The notes beneath the pieces are model-generated. The model ran no database searches, was not told the DNA's origin, and saw nothing but the letters and a program-made list of their open reading frames with translations. Shown in pieces: positions 7,106-13,857 of a stretch of DNA of 26,940 bases. The translations under genes and the position numbers were made by a program. This DNA comes from Firmicutes bacterium CAG:555 (lineage in GTDB: Bacteria > Bacillota > Clostridia > Oscillospirales > Oscillospiraceae): assembly GCA_000431075.1 (NCBI GenBank), contig HF986896.1:14454-41393 (forward strand), given 5' to 3'. The stretch's first letter is position 1, and the number at the start of each line of letters is the position of its first letter.

Positions 7106-8293
7106 TTGATTGATTCATCGGTTGATTATAAATATCTGCCCAGACCGACCTGGGCGGAAATAGATATTGATGCGGTTCTTAATAATATTAACGAATACAA
7201 AAAGGCATTGGGTGACAAGGTTAAGATAATAGTTGCGGCGAAGGGTAACGGCTACGGTCATGGTATGCTTCCGATTGTTAAGGCCATAAATGAGCTGGAT
7301 ATATACGGATTTGCAACCGGCAATATGTATGAGGCAATTGAAATGCGAAAGCATGGAATAGACAAGCCTATACAGCTTTTCGCTCATAATTTCCCTGAGA
7401 CCGCGGATCTGCTCGTAAAATACGATTTGATGCCGTCCTTTGTAAATCCCGGAGATGCAAAATCCTTCGCGGATGCGCTCGGAAAGGATGTTGCCCTAAA
7501 AGTCTGGGTGAAGTGTGATACGGGACTCGGACGTCTGGGCCTGCTGCCTGAAGAAGTGCTTCCCGAGCTGGAGTACATCAGAAATGAAACTTCATTCAAG
7601 ATTGAAGGCCTGTACAGTCATATCGGCCCCACAGACTCAAACATCAATCCGAAAAAGGATGAGTACAACGAGGGTCAGATCTCATGCTTCAATAAAATAA
7701 TAGGCGACGTAGAAGCGGCTGGATTCGAAATTCCCAGATACCAGTTTGCAAGTACATATGCTACGCAGAGGTATGAGAAAGCATGGTATAATACTGTTTG
7801 TATCGGAACCGGAGTATTCGCAAATGCCAAGCCCCAAAAGGATTCATGCGGACTTGAACTAAAGAATTGCCTGAAGGGAATACATTCACGTCTTATAAGC
7901 AGGAAAACCCTCAAGGCCGGGAGCAGATGCCTGAATATGCTCATGGAAAATGATCGTGTGATAGGCGTTATACCGTTTGGAAGCTGTGACGGATTTTCAA
8001 CGAGGAACGCAGGCGGAGAGGTTCTCCTTAACGGTGTCAGATGCAAGATACTCGCAGTTTGTCTTGAGCATACTGTATTGGATATCACTGATGTTCCGGA
8101 CGCTGAGATAGGAGATGTGGTGACACTTTTAGGTCAAAACGGAGAGAGCCGGATTGAAGTTTCGGAATACTGTGAACGACTGGGAATAACCGTAATTGAA
8201 TTCTGGTGCAGCTTGAGCTTCCATTCATTCCCTCATATCTACATTCGGGAAGGTCAGCCGCAGGAGGAGGTTATTTACAGCTACAATAAATAA
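7106..8293 (+). CDS. Alanine racemase-fold PLP protein with altered active site
   Basis: A 395-residue protein with the full alanine racemase architecture: PLP barrel, then C-terminal beta domain from about residue 255. The barrel keeps the family signature: WAEIDIDAVLNNI (16-28), PLP lysine K46 and Y50 in AAKGNGYGHG, K136 and R143 in KCDTGLGRLG, and H172 in GLYSHI. The second half departs at the catalytic positions. The Arg contacting the PLP nitrogen in VRxGIxLYG is C232 in VCIGTGVFA. The second-base Tyr of GYADG is S293 in FGSCDGF. The MDQ motif reads LEH (320-322) ahead of TVLDITDVPDAEIGD. It is unlikely to be a normal two-base alanine racemase. The start is TTG 7106, 8 nt after AAAGGAG. 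Placement between kinase and transporter genes suggests a catabolic role. Confidence 0.85.
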   Translation: MIDSSVDYKYLPRPTWAEIDIDAVLNNINEYKKALGDKVKIIVAAKGNGYGHGMLPIVKAINELDIYGFATGNMYEAIEMRKHGIDKPIQLFAHNFPETADLLVKYDLMPSFVNPGDAKSFADALGKDVALKVWVKCDTGLGRLGLLPEEVLPELEYIRNETSFKIEGLYSHIGPTDSNINPKKDEYNEGQISCFNKIIGDVEAAGFEIPRYQFASTYATQRYEKAWYNTVCIGTGVFANAKPQKDSCGLELKNCLKGIHSRLISRKTLKAGSRCLNMLMENDRVIGVIPFGSCDGFSTRNAGGEVLLNGVRCKILAVCLEHTVLDITDVPDAEIGDVVTLLGQNGESRIEVSEYCERLGITVIEFWCSLSFHSFPHIYIREGQPQEEVIYSYNK

Positions 8294-8317
8294 GTAAACG
8301 CAAGAAGAAGGAGGAAG

Positions 8318-8341
8318 ATGCAGCAGAATACAGCGTTTTGA
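8318..8341 (+). other. Seven-codon ORF with strong ribosome site
   Basis: AAGAAGGAGGAAG directly precedes ATG, then six codons and TGA (MQQNTAF). It lies in the 91-nt gap between the racemase-fold gene and dctP. It may be a leader peptide or the scar of a deleted gene; nothing shows it is translated. Confidence 0.25.
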
Positions 8342-8384
8342 AAGCAGACCAGCTCATCTTTAATGAAAAAACTGGAGGAAAAAA

Positions 8385-9404
8385 ATGAAGAAAGTTTATT
8401 TATTATTATTATCCTTAGTAGTAATTATGATTGCACTTACGGGGTGCGGTAAGGATACAGATTCAGCAAAAGACAACAGCGAACCCATTACTCTCAGATA
8501 TTCGACTATGCAGAATAAGGATCATATCTCATATCAGGTTGCTCTTAATATCAAGCAGGCTGTAGAAGAGAAAACCGAGGGAAGAGTTCTCATAGACATC
8601 TATCCCGCAAACCAGTTGGGTGACTGGTCTCAGGTTTATGACGAGCTTATGATGGGCAGCATTGATATGGCGCACTCATCTGTTCCCGAGACCTATGACG
8701 CAAGAACTGCTGTCGGCTATTTCCCTTACCTTTCGAGCAGCTATGATCAGCTTGCGGAAATATTTGCAGAAGGCTCCTCTCTTGACAATATGATGAAAGA
8801 GATTCAGGCAAAAAACGGTATTGAGTTCTGCGGATTTTTCGTTGAAGGCATTGCCGGTATAGGTACTACAAAGGAAGTATCGAATCCTAACACTCTGGAT
8901 AGTAAGAATACCGTTATCCGCACTGCCGCTATGGACTGCTATATTCTCCCCTGCGAATATATGGGCTTCAGCACAACAAGCATTGCTTCTTCCGACACCT
9001 TTGCGGCTCTTCAGACCGGCGTTGTTGAGGGCCTTGCAGGCTCCACTCCTGCGGGTGCATATCTTAACTATCGTGACATCATTGATTACTACTATGTATA
9101 TCAGATGAGCCCGGAAGTAACACAGATCATGATAAGTGAAAAAACTCTTGCAAAGCTTTCTCCCGAAGATCAGAAAACCATCGTGGATATTTGCCGTCAG
9201 GAGTGCGCCAACAGCGTAAACTACGCAAAGGAAGAGGACGAGAAATATCTGAAGCTGATGGAAGACAACGATATTAAGATTGTCCACTTCTCTGACGAGG
9301 AAATTGAAATGTTCGCAGAGGCCGTCCGCACGGATGTTTGGCCAAAGCTTGCCAAAACCTATGGTGAAGATTTTATCAACGAGCTTCTGAAGCTGTATAA
9401 GTAA
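8385..9404 (+). CDS. dctP: TRAP transporter substrate-binding lipoprotein (DctP family)
   Basis: A 339-residue extracytoplasmic solute receptor. It opens with a lipoprotein signal peptide (KK, hydrophobic stretch, lipobox ALTGC with C21), as expected for a Gram-positive binding protein tethered to the membrane. DctP-family landmarks follow: ITLRYSTMQNKDHISY, GRVLIDIYPANQLGD, a TVIRTAAMD segment, and FAALQTGVVEGLAGSTPAG. The Arg in VIRT lies where the family's carboxylate-binding Arg sits, so a small acidic ligand is plausible. ATG 8385 is 6 nt after CTGGAGG. It precedes the two membrane subunits but is separated from them by a strong hairpin. The ligand is unknown; no characterised relative is named with confidence. 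Confidence 0.92.
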   Translation: MKKVYLLLLSLVVIMIALTGCGKDTDSAKDNSEPITLRYSTMQNKDHISYQVALNIKQAVEEKTEGRVLIDIYPANQLGDWSQVYDELMMGSIDMAHSSVPETYDARTAVGYFPYLSSSYDQLAEIFAEGSSLDNMMKEIQAKNGIEFCGFFVEGIAGIGTTKEVSNPNTLDSKNTVIRTAAMDCYILPCEYMGFSTTSIASSDTFAALQTGVVEGLAGSTPAGAYLNYRDIIDYYYVYQMSPEVTQIMISEKTLAKLSPEDQKTIVDICRQECANSVNYAKEEDEKYLKLMEDNDIKIVHFSDEEIEMFAEAVRTDVWPKLAKTYGEDFINELLKLYK

Positions 9405-9424
9405 TATTGATGTTTTGCACAAAT

Positions 9425-9460
9425 GTCCGTAAAAAGGGCCGATAGGCCCTTTTTACGGAC
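9425..9460 (+). terminator. Perfect 16-bp intercistronic hairpin between dctP and dctQ
   Basis: 9425-9440 pairs without mismatch with 9445-9460 around a GATA loop; five T are inside the 3' arm but none follow. It begins 20 nt after the dctP stop and ends 22 nt before dctQ. Such elements usually stabilise the upstream mRNA or terminate part of the transcripts, so that the binding protein is made in excess of the membrane subunits. Confidence 0.75.
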
Positions 9461-9482
9461 TCAATAAGAAAGGGTGAATTTG

Positions 9483-9983
9483 ATGATTGCTTTCCTAAAA
9501 AGAGCCGATCATGTCATCTACAAGATACAGGTATACATTTGTATAATAACAAGTGTGCTGATTACTTCTTTAATTGTTATAGCCGCAATAATGAGGTATA
9601 TACTCGGTATCAACTTTGGTGGATCCGAGGAGCTTGTGTTATTTGCGGCATTTTGGTTTTATTTTACAGGAAGTTCTCTTGCATACCGTGATGATTCGCA
9701 TATTAATGCAGATATGACCTCTCTGCTTTTTAAGAGTGAAAAAGCGAAAAAGCGAATGGCTGTTGTAAAGTATGCAGTAAGTATGGTTATCGCAATTGTT
9801 GCAACGGTTTGGGCGTTTCAATTTGTCAGCTGGAGCTTTGAGCTTTGGCCGACCACTCCTATTTATAAGCTTCCTCTGGCCTTATCCAGACTGTCAATAA
9901 TAGTTTCGTTTATATTGATGAGTATTTATGTTCTAATTCATCTGATAAGAAGTGTCGCTATATTGAAGGGCGGTGAAAACTGA
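9483..9983 (+). CDS. dctQ: TRAP transporter small permease (DctQ family)
   Basis: A 166-residue membrane protein with four hydrophobic segments. The first is VYICIITSVLITSLIVIAAI, the second lies in LVLFAAFWFYFTGSSLAY, the third in VKYAVSMVIAIVATVWAFQF and the fourth in SIIVSFILMSIYVLIHLI. The sequence ELVLFAAFWFYFTGSSLAYR and the following H-I-N-A-D belong to the DctQ pattern. I start it at ATG 9483, 8 nt after AAAGGG; GTG 9474 lies in the same frame but inside the ribosome site. It ends in TGATG shared with dctM, implying translational coupling. It forms the membrane unit with DctM and is Na+-driven in known TRAP systems. Base composition is clearly AT-rich. Confidence 0.9.
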   Translation: MIAFLKRADHVIYKIQVYICIITSVLITSLIVIAAIMRYILGINFGGSEELVLFAAFWFYFTGSSLAYRDDSHINADMTSLLFKSEKAKKRMAVVKYAVSMVIAIVATVWAFQFVSWSFELWPTTPIYKLPLALSRLSIIVSFILMSIYVLIHLIRSVAILKGGEN

Positions 9984-11275
9984 TGATACTGGTAATAGCC
10001 TTTCTTTCCGTTATTGCCTTCCTTGTGCTTGGTATATCTATCCCCTTGACTTTTCTCGGTGCAGCTGCAATAATAGTATATTGTTCGGGCTCCGATCCAA
10101 TGTTTCTGCTGTCGTATGGCGGAAGCCAAATAAACAATGTGCTGCTCCTTACCATTCCCCTGTTCGTGCTTGCCGGGGCTGTTATTGATCATGGCGGAAT
10201 AGGCCGAAGACTGATTGACTCTGTTGAAAAACTGGGCTTCGGCAAAATTAAAGGCGGGCTTGGCATTGTTACTGCCATATCCAGCGCAGTATTCGGTGCT
10301 ATATCCGGAAGTGCCGGCGCTACTATTGCATGTATAGGTTCTATAATGTCTCCGAGGCTTGAAGAAAACGGATATGAAAAAGGATTTATAGGTTCTCTCA
10401 TTTCAAGCTGTGCGGTTTTGGGCCTGCTGATACCGCCAAGCATGTCTATGATACTGTATGGCTGGGTAGGAGGGCAATCCGTTTTAGCCTGCTTCCTTGC
10501 AACCATAATTCCGGGTATCCTTCTTGTAATCTTGTTTAGTACGGTAAATCTTTTTTACGCCGCCAAAAACAAAAATATTGTAAAGTCTGTCAACAGTAAG
10601 CCTGTTGCTTCGGTGCAGGGGAAAAAGAAGAGCTCCATCCCCGCATTGCTCATGCCATTTGTTATTTTGGGCGCTATATATGGTGGCGTCATGACCACCA
10701 CTGAAGCTGCGGCGCTGTCGGTCATCTATGCGATTCCTGTTGCTATGCTCTATTACAGAGAAATGAGCATGGGCGATTTAAGAGATTCTCTTATCAGCGC
10801 AGGTAAAACTACCGGCGTTATAATGATGATGCTTTTTTCCGTGATGATTCTCAGCAGACTGTATACCATGAACAATGTTCCTCAAATGCTTTTGAAAATG
10901 CTGACTTCTATATCTGATAGCCCCGCTGTTATCATGATAATGATAAATCTGTTTATGATTCTTTTGGGAATGCTGATGGATGATACAAGCGGCGTGCTTC
11001 TTGCTACACCGATACTTCTCCCGATTGTAACTGAACTTGGAGTCAGCCCAATTCAATTTGCTGCGATAGTCGGCGTAAACCTCGGCATGGGCAATATTAC
11101 TCCTCCGACGGCTCCGCTTCTTTACTTGGGCGGTAAAATTTCAGGTGCAGAAGTAAAGGAAATGCTGCCGCATACCATGAGACTTATCTTGTTTGCATGG
11201 CTGCCGACTCTGATAATTACTACTTATGTACCCGATTTGAGCCTGTTCCTGCCGAGACTGTTTGGTTACTGTTGA
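9983..11275 (+). CDS. dctM: TRAP transporter large permease (DctM family)
   Basis: A 430-residue polytopic protein with about a dozen hydrophobic segments, the transport subunit of a TRAP importer. DctM signatures include TIPLFVLAGAVIDHGGIG, AISSAVFGAISGSAGATIA, the SPRLEENGYEKGF loop, LGLLIPPSMSMILYG, VMTTTEAAALSVIYA, LGMLMDDTSGVLLATPILLP and NLGMGNITPPTAPLLYLG. Length is typical. It starts at ATG 9983, one base overlapping the dctQ stop. The araC-type gene follows after 46 nt. With DctP and DctQ it makes a complete tripartite importer for the compound handled by the upstream enzymes. Confidence 0.95.
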   Translation: MILVIAFLSVIAFLVLGISIPLTFLGAAAIIVYCSGSDPMFLLSYGGSQINNVLLLTIPLFVLAGAVIDHGGIGRRLIDSVEKLGFGKIKGGLGIVTAISSAVFGAISGSAGATIACIGSIMSPRLEENGYEKGFIGSLISSCAVLGLLIPPSMSMILYGWVGGQSVLACFLATIIPGILLVILFSTVNLFYAAKNKNIVKSVNSKPVASVQGKKKSSIPALLMPFVILGAIYGGVMTTTEAAALSVIYAIPVAMLYYREMSMGDLRDSLISAGKTTGVIMMMLFSVMILSRLYTMNNVPQMLLKMLTSISDSPAVIMIMINLFMILLGMLMDDTSGVLLATPILLPIVTELGVSPIQFAAIVGVNLGMGNITPPTAPLLYLGGKISGAEVKEMLPHTMRLILFAWLPTLIITTYVPDLSLFLPRLFGYC

Positions 11276-11321
11276 TAGAACCGGCAGGATAACCGCATGC
11301 TGATTTGGAGTAAAGATCGAA

Positions 11322-12209
11322 ATGAAAGTTCAGCAATCATTTTTACAGAAAGCAGAGTTCTTTTCCGTATATATTGAAACAATAAACGGGAAATATAATG
11401 CAGCCTGGTCAAGCCATTCTTATTATGAATTTATGCTGGACTTTTCCGGTGAATTTTGTGTGAGTCTCGGAGAAACTACATATTCACTGACAAAAGGTGA
11501 TGTACTTGTTATCAAACCAAATCAGCCACATAGGGTAGAGCCAAAAGGACCGGAGGAATTTAAGCTGATATCCATTATTATGTCCGAAAAGTTTTCTGGC
11601 TATTTACAGTATAGAGACATTAATTGGAATCCTCTCGTCCTTTTCGAAAAAAATCTCTTGATGCCGGTGCTTCATTTCCACGGGAAGCATCTTGAACGGT
11701 TAGAACAGATGATGTACATGCTGGTGGCGGAGAGCGAGAATAAGCAGAATTTTCAAGATGTTTTTATTGCTGATATTTCTGAACTGATAGTTCTTGAAAT
11801 CGGGCGATATTGCGGCAGTATTTATCCTGAGATAGTTAGAAATGCAGTATATGATGATGTTTTCAAAGATATCCCTTACATGCTGAAAAATATACTTGAA
11901 TATATTAATTCAAATTATCAGAACAGTAGCTTAACATTATCCTCTATAGCCGAACGTTTCTGGGTAAATCCATCATACCTGAGCCGATACTTTAAAACAT
12001 ATATGGGGATTAATATTGTACAATACATAAGATCCATGCGTATTTTTTATGCAAAGTCTCTTCTTCAAAGCTCGGATAAAAGTATTGCAGAAGTTGCGGA
12101 AATGGTAGGGATCAAAAGTGCATCTCATTTTAGCAAAATTTTTGAGAATGAAGTAGGCGAATCTCCAAGTAAGTTCAGGAAAAACTATATTGACAGAAAT
12201 CATAGCTGA
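11322..12209 (+). CDS. AraC-family transcriptional regulator, cupin sensor domain
   Basis: A 295-residue regulator. The N-terminal half carries a cupin-like sensor (SHSYYEFMLDFSGE, then TKGDVLVIKPNQPHRVEPKG). The C-terminal ~100 residues are the AraC/XylS double helix-turn-helix: LTLSSIAERFWVNPSYLSRY, then SIAEVAEMVGIKSASHFSKI and ESPSKFRKN. It lies 46 nt after dctM with no promoter between and ends at the cluster's terminator, so it is probably part of the operon and the local activator, responding to the imported compound. GGAG lies 11 nt before ATG 11322, somewhat far. The gene is strikingly AT-rich compared with the housekeeping genes to the right. Confidence 0.92.
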   Translation: MKVQQSFLQKAEFFSVYIETINGKYNAAWSSHSYYEFMLDFSGEFCVSLGETTYSLTKGDVLVIKPNQPHRVEPKGPEEFKLISIIMSEKFSGYLQYRDINWNPLVLFEKNLLMPVLHFHGKHLERLEQMMYMLVAESENKQNFQDVFIADISELIVLEIGRYCGSIYPEIVRNAVYDDVFKDIPYMLKNILEYINSNYQNSSLTLSSIAERFWVNPSYLSRYFKTYMGINIVQYIRSMRIFYAKSLLQSSDKSIAEVAEMVGIKSASHFSKIFENEVGESPSKFRKNYIDRNHS

Positions 12210-12247
12210 TTTTTTTGCTCTGTAATTGTGGATAAGATGATAAATTT

Positions 12248-12277
12248 GAGGTGGGTCTAAGATGTAAGACCCACCTC
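12248..12277 (+). terminator. Terminator of the Dha/TRAP/AraC cluster
   Basis: GAGGTGGGTCT (12248-12258) pairs perfectly with 12267-12277 around an 8-nt loop, followed by GTTTTCTGCTTTTTC. It lies 39 nt after the araC-type stop. Confidence 0.85.
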
Positions 12278-12530
12278 GTTTTCTGCTTTTTCTTCATCTG
12301 TCCGAAATTTTTTGAAAAAGTCATCGCATTACAAAAAATGCCTAACTCACAGTGCTTACTTACCTTCAGATTGTTCAGTTGTGTCGAAGTCTGTCCCTTC
12401 AAATAAGCCCGATGCTATAAGAGCGGTTCTTTGGCAGGCTTCCTCTGGCTTAAATGGTGTTTATTATTGCGTGAACAAAGTACGGATTTTGCAAAAATTC
12501 TTGTTTTCAGGGGCTTGACTTTTGTATTTT

Positions 12531-12590
12531 TCTGCTGTCCACTGTATTTGTCAGTCAAACTGACAAATACAGTGGAGGGAATGCAGCAGA
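12531..12590. repeat. Long inverted repeat ahead of a mobile-element gene
   Basis: Arms of 17 bp (12539-12555 and 12559-12575) are perfectly complementary around CAA. The stem can extend through TCTGCTG (12531-12537) and CAGCAGA (12584-12590) across an asymmetric interior loop. There is no T-run, so it is not a standard terminator. Its place, 80 nt ahead of an element-type small gene, suggests a regulator, relaxase or recombinase site. The 12280-12530 stretch to its left holds no gene I can recognise. Confidence 0.7.
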
Positions 12591-12668
12591 CGGCAAAAGA
12601 CGCTCAAGACGCCATTCCTCCGCCGCACGGGAGAAAGCTGCGGCAAAATACTTTTTCGGAGGTGCAAC

Positions 12669-12863
12669 TTGAGCAGGCGAAAAAAGCTCACCAACAACAG
12701 CGACATCCCGCAGCATGAGATCGAGAACATCGCCCGAATTCTGCTGCCGGATATCCTCGCCTACTACGAAAGCGAGGAAGGGCAGCGGGAATTTGCCGAA
12801 TGGAAGGCGGCGCGGGGCGGAGCAAAAACGGACAAGGACAGCAACGGCGAGAACGTCGCCTGA
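12669..12863 (+). CDS. Small protein typical of clostridial conjugative/integrative elements
   Basis: A 64-residue protein: SRRKKLTNNSDIPQHEIENI, then ARILLPDILAYYESEEGQRE, then FAEWKAAR and a charged tail. The 'IP..EIE.IAR.LLPDI...ESEEGQREFAEWKA' pattern is one I associate with small ORFs beside serine recombinase genes in clostridial elements. Function is unknown to me. It starts at TTG 12669, four bases after GGAGGTG. A terminator follows, and no recombinase or transfer genes are next to it, so it is an orphan of a largely lost element. The recombinase tail at 3.8-4.4 kb could come from the same or a similar element. Confidence 0.65.
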   Translation: MSRRKKLTNNSDIPQHEIENIARILLPDILAYYESEEGQREFAEWKAARGGAKTDKDSNGENVA

Positions 12864-12914
12864 CGATAGATATAAGATAAATCCAAGGGATATATGCTCC
12901 TAAAACAGCATAGC

Positions 12915-12943
12915 AAAGGGGATGGCAGACCGCCATCCCCTTT
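12915..12943 (+). terminator. Terminator after the small element gene
   Basis: AAAGGGGATGGC (12915-12926) pairs perfectly with GCCATCCCCTTT (12932-12943), loop AGACC, with one further T and then G/T-rich sequence. The next ~150 nt (12945-13095) contain no gene I can identify. A minus-strand frame there may be an eroded 3' end. Confidence 0.75.
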
Positions 12944-13099
12944 TGTGCGTTTGTTCAGTTTTCGCAGGGCTTGTACTCCGTGACGGCGTTCAGATATGCC
13001 TCTATATCTTAGGTTTTCTCGGCTCTCTGGGCTTGGATTCGGGACGCTTTACCACGCCGTTTCTGAAATGCGTATCCTCGAATTTCTCGAAGAAAACAA

Positions 13100-13144
13100 A
13101 TAATCCGAACCCATCTCCGATTAAGAAGATTTGGTTCGGATTAT
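13100..13144 (-). terminator. Terminator of the tRNA-Leu transcript
   Basis: On the minus strand a 12-bp stem (13133-13144 with 13100-13111) and 21-nt loop follow the tRNA CCA by 7 nt, then TTGTTTTCT. The A/T flanks nearly extend the stem, with a 2-nt bulge. Confidence 0.7.
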
Positions 13145-13151
13145 ATTTGTT

Positions 13152-13236
13152 TGGTGCGGGTAACAGGGGTCGAACCTGCACGCCTCTCAGCACGAGAACC
13201 TAAATCTCGCATGTCTGCCAATTCCATCATACCCGC
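13152..13236 (-). tRNA. tRNA-Leu (anticodon UAG)
   Basis: An 85-nt type II tRNA including encoded CCA. The acceptor stem is GCGGGTA/TACCCGC with discriminator A. D-loop sequence TGGAATTGGCAGA is followed by anticodon stem CGAGA/TCTCG enclosing TTTAGGT, so the anticodon is UAG, decoding CUA and other CUN leucine codons. A short variable arm and T-arm GCAGGTTCGACCCCTGT complete it. It starts only 13 nt after the stop of the upstream lipoprotein gene, and I see no separate promoter in that gap. Confidence 0.96.
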
Positions 13237-13249
13237 CGATATACACTTG

Positions 13250-13708
13250 TTAAGTGCCCACCTCAATAAGATACAGCATTTTCGTGTCAAAGTCAAACAA
13301 AAGCAGCGTGAAATTGTACGAATACCGGTCAAAGAGCTTGCTGTCATCCGTGGGATCGACCGCATCCGAGTGTCGGTCACGGAACAGGTAGCAGCCGTTT
13401 GTTATCTCGGGGATGCTTATATCGTCGTTAAAGCCGCCGTAGACTACGTGCTGCATGTTATCGCTCAGAGGGAAAGCCGGCCAAGCCTTCATGCCGTCAA
13501 GCGCAGCGGCGGAAACATCGGAGCAGTCAAAGGAGACTGCAAGCACGCCGTCACCGTGGAAGCCGCCGTGGCTGTCCTGCGAGGAAACGACCTTGGCTGC
13601 GGAAATGTCAATTCCACAGAGCTCACTGACATAGTCCTTATAATCGCTTTTACCACAGCCGACAAGCAGCAGTGTGAGACAAATGAAAAGAGCGCACAGC
13701 TTCTTCAT
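13250..13708 (-). CDS. Small hypothetical lipoprotein
   Basis: A 152-residue protein with a clear lipoprotein signal (MKKLCALFICLTLLLVGC, lipobox LVGC). It should be exported and lipid-anchored on the outer face of the membrane. The mature part is acidic (for example DISIPEITNGCYLFRDRHSD and KMLYLIEVGT) and matches no family I know. CGGAGG sits 7 nt before ATG 13708, and a strong promoter lies upstream. tRNA-Leu follows on the same strand after 13 nt and is presumably co-transcribed. Confidence 0.8.
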   Translation of the reverse strand: MKKLCALFICLTLLLVGCGKSDYKDYVSELCGIDISAAKVVSSQDSHGGFHGDGVLAVSFDCSDVSAAALDGMKAWPAFPLSDNMQHVVYGGFNDDISIPEITNGCYLFRDRHSDAVDPTDDSKLFDRYSYNFTLLLFDFDTKMLYLIEVGT

Positions 13709-13736
13709 GACAAAACCTCCGACAAGACGGTAATCA

Positions 13737-13766
13737 ATAATAGCACAATCTATAATTTTATGTCAA
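13737..13766 (-). promoter_or_regulatory. Promoter of the lipoprotein/tRNA-Leu unit
   Basis: Minus strand: consensus TTGACA (13761-13766), an 18-bp spacer and TATTAT (13737-13742). Confidence 0.7.
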
Positions 13767-13797
13767 TGCGGGATTAAACTTTATTGAAAGCAGACAA

Positions 13798-13826
13798 TTG
13801 ACTTTTTTCGTTGCGAATTTTATTAT
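13798..13826 (+). promoter_or_regulatory. Promoter of the DUF554/EamA operon
   Basis: TTGACT (13798-13803), a 17-bp spacer and TATTAT (13821-13826), leaving about 25 nt of leader before ATG 13858. It diverges from the lipoprotein promoter 31 bp away. Confidence 0.75.
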
Positions 13827-13857
13827 TATCTCATTGCGTTTCAAAGGAGAAAGAGAA

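Noticed and set aside
12945..13095. Open frame with a readable C-terminus (FEKFEDTHFRNGVVKRPESK) between the two terminators
   Set aside because: The frame reads through the tRNA-Leu gene, has no start of its own and no known family. At best it is a decayed 3' end.
13237..13266. Apparent promoter TTGAGG-17-TATATC just before tRNA-Leu
   Set aside because: The -10 would lie so close that transcription would start inside the mature tRNA, which needs a 5' leader for RNase P.
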